DNA of 64,000 bases. Source: an uncultured Atopobium sp. GTDB taxonomy: Bacteria > Actinomycetota > Coriobacteriia > Coriobacteriales > Atopobiaceae. The stretch spans positions 98,985-162,984 of the forward strand of contig CALKTD010000009.1 of the NCBI GenBank assembly GCA_937997345.1, given 5' to 3'. Shown here piece by piece: positions 60,701 to 64,000 of this stretch (position 1 is the first letter of the stretch; the number at the start of each line of letters is the position of its first letter). A program made the translations under genes and the position numbers. The notes under the pieces are model-generated. The model searched no databases. It was not told the DNA's origin and worked only from the letters and a program-made list of their open reading frames with translations.

Positions 60701-61147
60701 ATGCGTTGTCCAAAATGCGGTCACGAAGAGTCAAAGGTTATTGATTCTCGCTCATCCGAGAATAACGATGCCATTAGAAGGCGTCGCGAGTGCATGTCCT
60801 GTAAGTTTCGTTTTACAACCTATGAGCGCTTAGAAGAGATTCCTATCACCGTTGTGAAAAAAGACGGTCACAAGGAGCCTTTTGATAGACAGAAGCTCAT
60901 GAGAGGCCTTGTTGCTGCAACAGTAAAGAGAGATATCTCTGTTGCTTCTCTTGATCATTTTATTGATGGAATTGAGTCTCAGATTAGAGACAAAGGTCAA
61001 TACGAGATTAAATCTGAAGACCTTGGAAGTATTGTGCTTAAAAACCTGGTTATGCTTGATAAAGTTGCATACATTAGGTTTGCTTCTGTTTATAGAGACT
61101 TTAAAGATGTAGATGAATTTAGCGCAGAATTAAGGAGCCTGAATTAA
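60701..61147 (+). CDS. nrdR: Ribonucleotide reductase regulator NrdR
   Basis: 148 residues: zinc ribbon with CPKCGHEESKVIDSR and CMSCKFRFTTYE, then an ATP-cone (VVKKDGHKEPFDRQKLMRGL). Represses ribonucleotide reductase genes in response to dATP/ATP. Start 60701 gives the family's usual length; the upstream in-frame ATG at 60635 does not. lexA-suppressor-nrdR is a conserved actinobacterial order. One-base overlap with dut. Confidence 0.95.
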   Translation: MRCPKCGHEESKVIDSRSSENNDAIRRRRECMSCKFRFTTYERLEEIPITVVKKDGHKEPFDRQKLMRGLVAATVKRDISVASLDHFIDGIESQIRDKGQYEIKSEDLGSIVLKNLVMLDKVAYIRFASVYRDFKDVDEFSAELRSLN

Positions 61148-61596
61148 TGAGCAATTTTGACATCCAGCTACCTATTAAACGCCTTGATCCTACCGTTGAA
61201 CTTCCTTCGTATGCTTATACAGGAGACGCTGGATTAGACCTTAGAAGTGCTGAAGATGTTGATCTTGCCCCTTTTGAGCGCAAACTTATTTCTACTGGCT
61301 TAGCTATTGCGATTCCTGATGGATATGCAGGATTTGTTCAGCCAAGAAGTGGTCTTGCCCTTAAGAAGGGCCTTTCTATGGCAAATACTCCAGGTCTTAT
61401 TGATGCTCATTATCGTGGAGAGCTTAAAGTTTGCGCCATTAATCTCGATAGTAAAGAAACTATTCATATTGAGCGCGGCGAGCGCATTGCACAGCTTGTA
61501 ATTCAGCAAGTTCCAGTTGTACAGCTTGTTGAGGTTGATGAACTTGATCAGACTGATCGTGGTACTGGCGGATTTGGCTCAAGCGGCGTTCAATAA
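61147..61596 (+). CDS. dut: dUTP diphosphatase
   Basis: 149 residues, trimeric dUTPase with the five motifs: AGLDLRSA, PRSGLA, ANTPGLIDAHYRGE, GERIAQLVI and RGTGGFGSSG. Keeps uracil out of DNA and supplies dUMP. Pairing with nrdR groups dNTP control. Confidence 0.95.
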   Translation: MSNFDIQLPIKRLDPTVELPSYAYTGDAGLDLRSAEDVDLAPFERKLISTGLAIAIPDGYAGFVQPRSGLALKKGLSMANTPGLIDAHYRGELKVCAINLDSKETIHIERGERIAQLVIQQVPVVQLVEVDELDQTDRGTGGFGSSGVQ

Positions 61597-61667
61597 TTTT
61601 TTCAATTTTGCAATAAGCGCTACAGCGCTTGCATAAAGAAAAAGTCTCTTTAGGAAGGAAGAGCTTA

Positions 61668-62984
61668 ATGGAGAAGTTCTTTAAGGTAGCTGAGCGTGGC
61701 AGTAATCCCGCTCAAGAATTTAGGGCTGGAATTACAACATTCCTTGCAATGGCATACATCATTGCAGTAAACCCGGCTCTTCTCGCTGCTGCAGGAGTCC
61801 CAATTTCGGCAGCTATTACTGCTACCTGTCTTGGTGGTGGCATCATGACCATTTTGATGGGTCTGTTCTCTAACCGTCCACTTGCTTGTGCATCTGGTAT
61901 GGGCGTAAACGCTGTTGTTGCATTCTCTCTCACTCCAATTACTGGTGGAGATTGGCACGCATCAATGGCAGTAATCTTTATTGAGGGCATTGCTATTCTT
62001 CTTTTAGTTCTTTGCGGCCTTCGTGAAGCTATCATGGACGCAATTCCTGTAAACCTACGCCACGCAATTTCAGTTGGTCTAGGTCTTTTTATTGCCATGA
62101 TTGGCCTCAAGAACAGCGGTATTATCGTTGCAGATGAGTCCACACTTGTTGCGCTTGGCGATATATTCTCTCCAACCTTTATTGTTGGTGTAATTTCTAT
62201 TGTTGCAACAGTTGTTCTTTACTCTGCTCGTGTTAAGGGTTCTCTGCTTATTGGTATTATTCTTGCAGTACTTGCTGGTATTCCTCTTGGTGTTACTGCA
62301 AGCCCTACAGGCATTGTTTCAGGTCTTGATTTTTCTACCTTTGGTGCACCATTCTTGACCGATGAAGCTGGTGTCATGGGTATTGTTAAGGCTCTAACAA
62401 CTCCAGTTCTTCTTGTATTTGCATTCTCTCTGATGATGTCCGACTTCTTCGATACCATGGGTTCTGCTATGGCTATTGCTAAGCAAGGCGACTTCCTCAC
62501 TGAGGATGGCAACGTTAAGGACATCAAGCAGATTCTTATTGTTGATTCTGCTGCTGCAGCTGCAGGTGGTCTCTTTGGTGCTTCTTCCATTACCACCTTT
62601 ATTGAGTCTGCATCTGGTGCTGCCGATGGTGGCCGTACTGGTCTTTCTTCTATTTTCACCGGTCTGCTCTTCATTGCAGCAGCATTCATTGCACCTCTCA
62701 TCTCTATTGTCAGCTCTGCAGCAACCTGTGGCGCTCTGGTCCTCGTTGGCTTCTTGATGATGTCTGAGGTTACTGAGATTGATTGGAATGATCTTCTCGA
62801 GGGCTTCCCAGCATTCATGGTTATCGCTGGTATTCCAATGACCTACTCAATCTCTGATGGCATTGGCTTTGGCTTTATTTTCTACGTTGTTGTTGCTCTT
62901 GTAACAGGTAACGTTAAGAAGGTTAAGCCTCTGATGTGGGTAGCAACGCTTGCATTTGTTGCTTACTTCATCATCGCTAACTAG
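61668..62984 (+). CDS. NCS2-family purine permease (AzgA/PbuG type)
   Basis: 438-residue multi-pass transporter from ATG 61668 (GGAAGGAAG upstream). EFRAGITTFLAMAYIIAVNP, MGVNAVVAFS, DFFDTMGSAMAIA and ASSITTFIESASGAADGGRTG are hallmarks of the hypoxanthine/guanine/adenine branch. Proton-coupled base uptake is expected; the exact purine is not resolved. Confidence 0.9.
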   Translation: MEKFFKVAERGSNPAQEFRAGITTFLAMAYIIAVNPALLAAAGVPISAAITATCLGGGIMTILMGLFSNRPLACASGMGVNAVVAFSLTPITGGDWHASMAVIFIEGIAILLLVLCGLREAIMDAIPVNLRHAISVGLGLFIAMIGLKNSGIIVADESTLVALGDIFSPTFIVGVISIVATVVLYSARVKGSLLIGIILAVLAGIPLGVTASPTGIVSGLDFSTFGAPFLTDEAGVMGIVKALTTPVLLVFAFSLMMSDFFDTMGSAMAIAKQGDFLTEDGNVKDIKQILIVDSAAAAAGGLFGASSITTFIESASGAADGGRTGLSSIFTGLLFIAAAFIAPLISIVSSAATCGALVLVGFLMMSEVTEIDWNDLLEGFPAFMVIAGIPMTYSISDGIGFGFIFYVVVALVTGNVKKVKPLMWVATLAFVAYFIIAN

Positions 62985-63000
62985 TTTTAAATTACTAGGG

Positions 63001-63041
63001 GAGGCGCGTTCAAGATGGGGGTCTTGGCGCGCCTCTTTTTT
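63001..63041 (+). terminator. Terminator after the NCS2 permease
   Basis: GAGGCGCG/CGCGCCTC plus inner CAAGA/TCTTG, then TTTTTT. Confidence 0.93.
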
Positions 63042-63149
63042 CATGTATGAATAGATTGTGTACAATTTATTTTTAAGAAATAACTGATAATGATTGACAC
63101 CAGTAGGGTATAACAAAGCCAGTTACGATTTATAAGATTGGAGCCAATC

Positions 63150-64000
63150 ATGGCAGACGTTATTACTAAAGACCTTGTTATTGTTGGTGGCGGTCCTGCA
63201 GGACTTTCAGCAGCAATTTATGCAAAGCGCGCACTTCTCGATACCGTTGTTTTAGAGAAACAGGCTGTTGGTGGCCAGGTCATCACTACAACTGAGGTTG
63301 AGAATTACCCTGGCATGCCAAACACTGATGGCTTCACTATTACAGACACTCTTCAGAAGCAGGCTACAGACCTCGGTGCAGAGATTGTTATGGCTAATGT
63401 TCTTTCGATCGTTAAGAACCCAGAGACTAATCTCTTTGTGTTAGAGACCTCTGAAGGTACCTATCACGCAAAGGCTGTCATTGTTTCAGGTGGTGCTAAT
63501 CCTCGTCATGCTGGATTTATCAACGAAGAGAAATTTACCGGTAAGGGTGTTTCTTACTGCGCTACTTGTGATGGTATGTTCTACCGTGGTAAGCAAGTAT
63601 TTGTTATTGGTGGTGGTAATACCGCTGTGGAGGAGTCTCAGTTTTTAGCTCGTTTTGCTGACAAAGTAACTCTTATCGTTCGTAAAGATCACCTAAGAGC
63701 AAACGCTACCGCAATTAAACAGTTTGAGGAGAACCCTAAGACAGAGATTCGTTATCTAACCAGCATTACTGCAGTTGATGGTAATGATTTACTTACTTCC
63801 ATCACCTTCCGCAACAACCAGACAGGAGAAGAGACTGCAGAGACCTTCGATGAGGGCAGCTTTGGTGTCTTTGTTTTGGTAGGTCGTGTACCTTCAACGG
63901 AGCTTTTAAAAGACCTTGTAGACCTTGACGAGCAAGGGTATGTCCTTGCTGATGAGCGTATGGCTACCAAAACACCCGGTCTCTTTACTGCAGGAGACCT
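63150..64000 (+). CDS. trxB: Thioredoxin reductase (3' end beyond window)
   Basis: Starts ATG 63150 with GGAG upstream and stays open to the window edge (283 codons seen of about 305-310 usual). FAD motif VIVGGGPAGLSAAIYAKRA, redox-active CATC in SYCATCDG, NADPH motif VIGGGNTAVEES and the second FAD block GLFTAGD at the very end. Reduces thioredoxin with NADPH. Partial only because the window stops. Confidence 0.95.
   Translation, partial: MADVITKDLVIVGGGPAGLSAAIYAKRALLDTVVLEKQAVGGQVITTTEVENYPGMPNTDGFTITDTLQKQATDLGAEIVMANVLSIVKNPETNLFVLETSEGTYHAKAVIVSGGANPRHAGFINEEKFTGKGVSYCATCDGMFYRGKQVFVIGGGNTAVEESQFLARFADKVTLIVRKDHLRANATAIKQFEENPKTEIRYLTSITAVDGNDLLTSITFRNNQTGEETAETFDEGSFGVFVLVGRVPSTELLKDLVDLDEQGYVLADERMATKTPGLFTAGD

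Overview
The window looks like a contiguous piece of chromosome from a low-to-mid GC actinobacterium. The best fit is class Coriobacteriia, family Atopobiaceae (Atopobium/Lancefieldella-like). That placement is inferred from an actinobacterial-type integration host factor (mIHF) next to gmk, the pgsA-cinA-recA-recX and lexA/LysM suppressor/nrdR neighbourhoods, frequent GTG starts, RNase J plus RNase Y, and a SpoVS homologue in an apparently non-sporulating gene set. No rRNA, CRISPR array, prophage or intact insertion sequence was seen.

Layout. 45-1643: housekeeping sigma factor and tRNA-Asn. 1833-12502: a galactose regulon, made of an Mgl-type ABC importer (mglBAC, + strand), a repeat-rich 780 bp gap, the Leloir genes galM-galK-galT (- strand) and a divergent LacI-family regulator. 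A near-identical 14 bp operator-like site lies before mglB, before galM and before the regulator. 12579-13682: a lone polysaccharide-export-type ABC ATPase with an unusual N-terminal domain. 13749-19076: a pyrimidine operon (pyrR-B-C-K-D-F) behind an attenuator. 19240-21660: mihF-gmk-rpoZ-thiI. 22-26 kb: comEA-comEC-holA, with rpsT convergent. 26.4-37.9 kb: translation, tRNA modification and stress genes (lepA, dusB, hemW, a membrane DnaJ-like protein, dnaJ, mtaB, phoH, ybeY, dgkA, era, recO). 38-42.5 kb: rpsO, pnp, RNase J. 42.5-49.6 kb: ftsK, rodZ-like, yajQ, rimO, pgsA, cinA. 49.8-58.6 kb: recA-recX, then RNase Y, a GHKL ATPase, spoVS, miaB-miaA and hflX. 58.5-61.6 kb: lexA with a DUF1624-like membrane protein, opposite a divergent LysM division suppressor, nrdR and dut. 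The window ends with a purine-type NCS2 permease and a truncated thioredoxin reductase.

Most interesting points. (1) The galactose/glucose-binding lipoprotein appears to be a natural circular permutant: the segment that starts the classical MglB protein, with its sugar-contacting Asp and Phe, is at the C-terminus. (2) The partner permease has a ~200-residue coiled-coil N-terminal extension. (3) A GHKL ATPase of unknown function sits between RNase Y and SpoVS. (4) A DnaJ-like protein has its C-terminal domain replaced by membrane helices. (5) The recA and lexA/LysM promoters share one SOS design: TTGACA, a LexA-type box in a 17 bp spacer, then TATTAT. (6) RNase Y has a structured, riboswitch-like leader. 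(7) A degenerate inverted array of ~22 bp repeats with 41 bp spacing lies between mgl and gal. (8) The octamer TTCTCGCC and its complement appear strongly over-represented, which is notable beside the comEA/comEC DNA-uptake genes.
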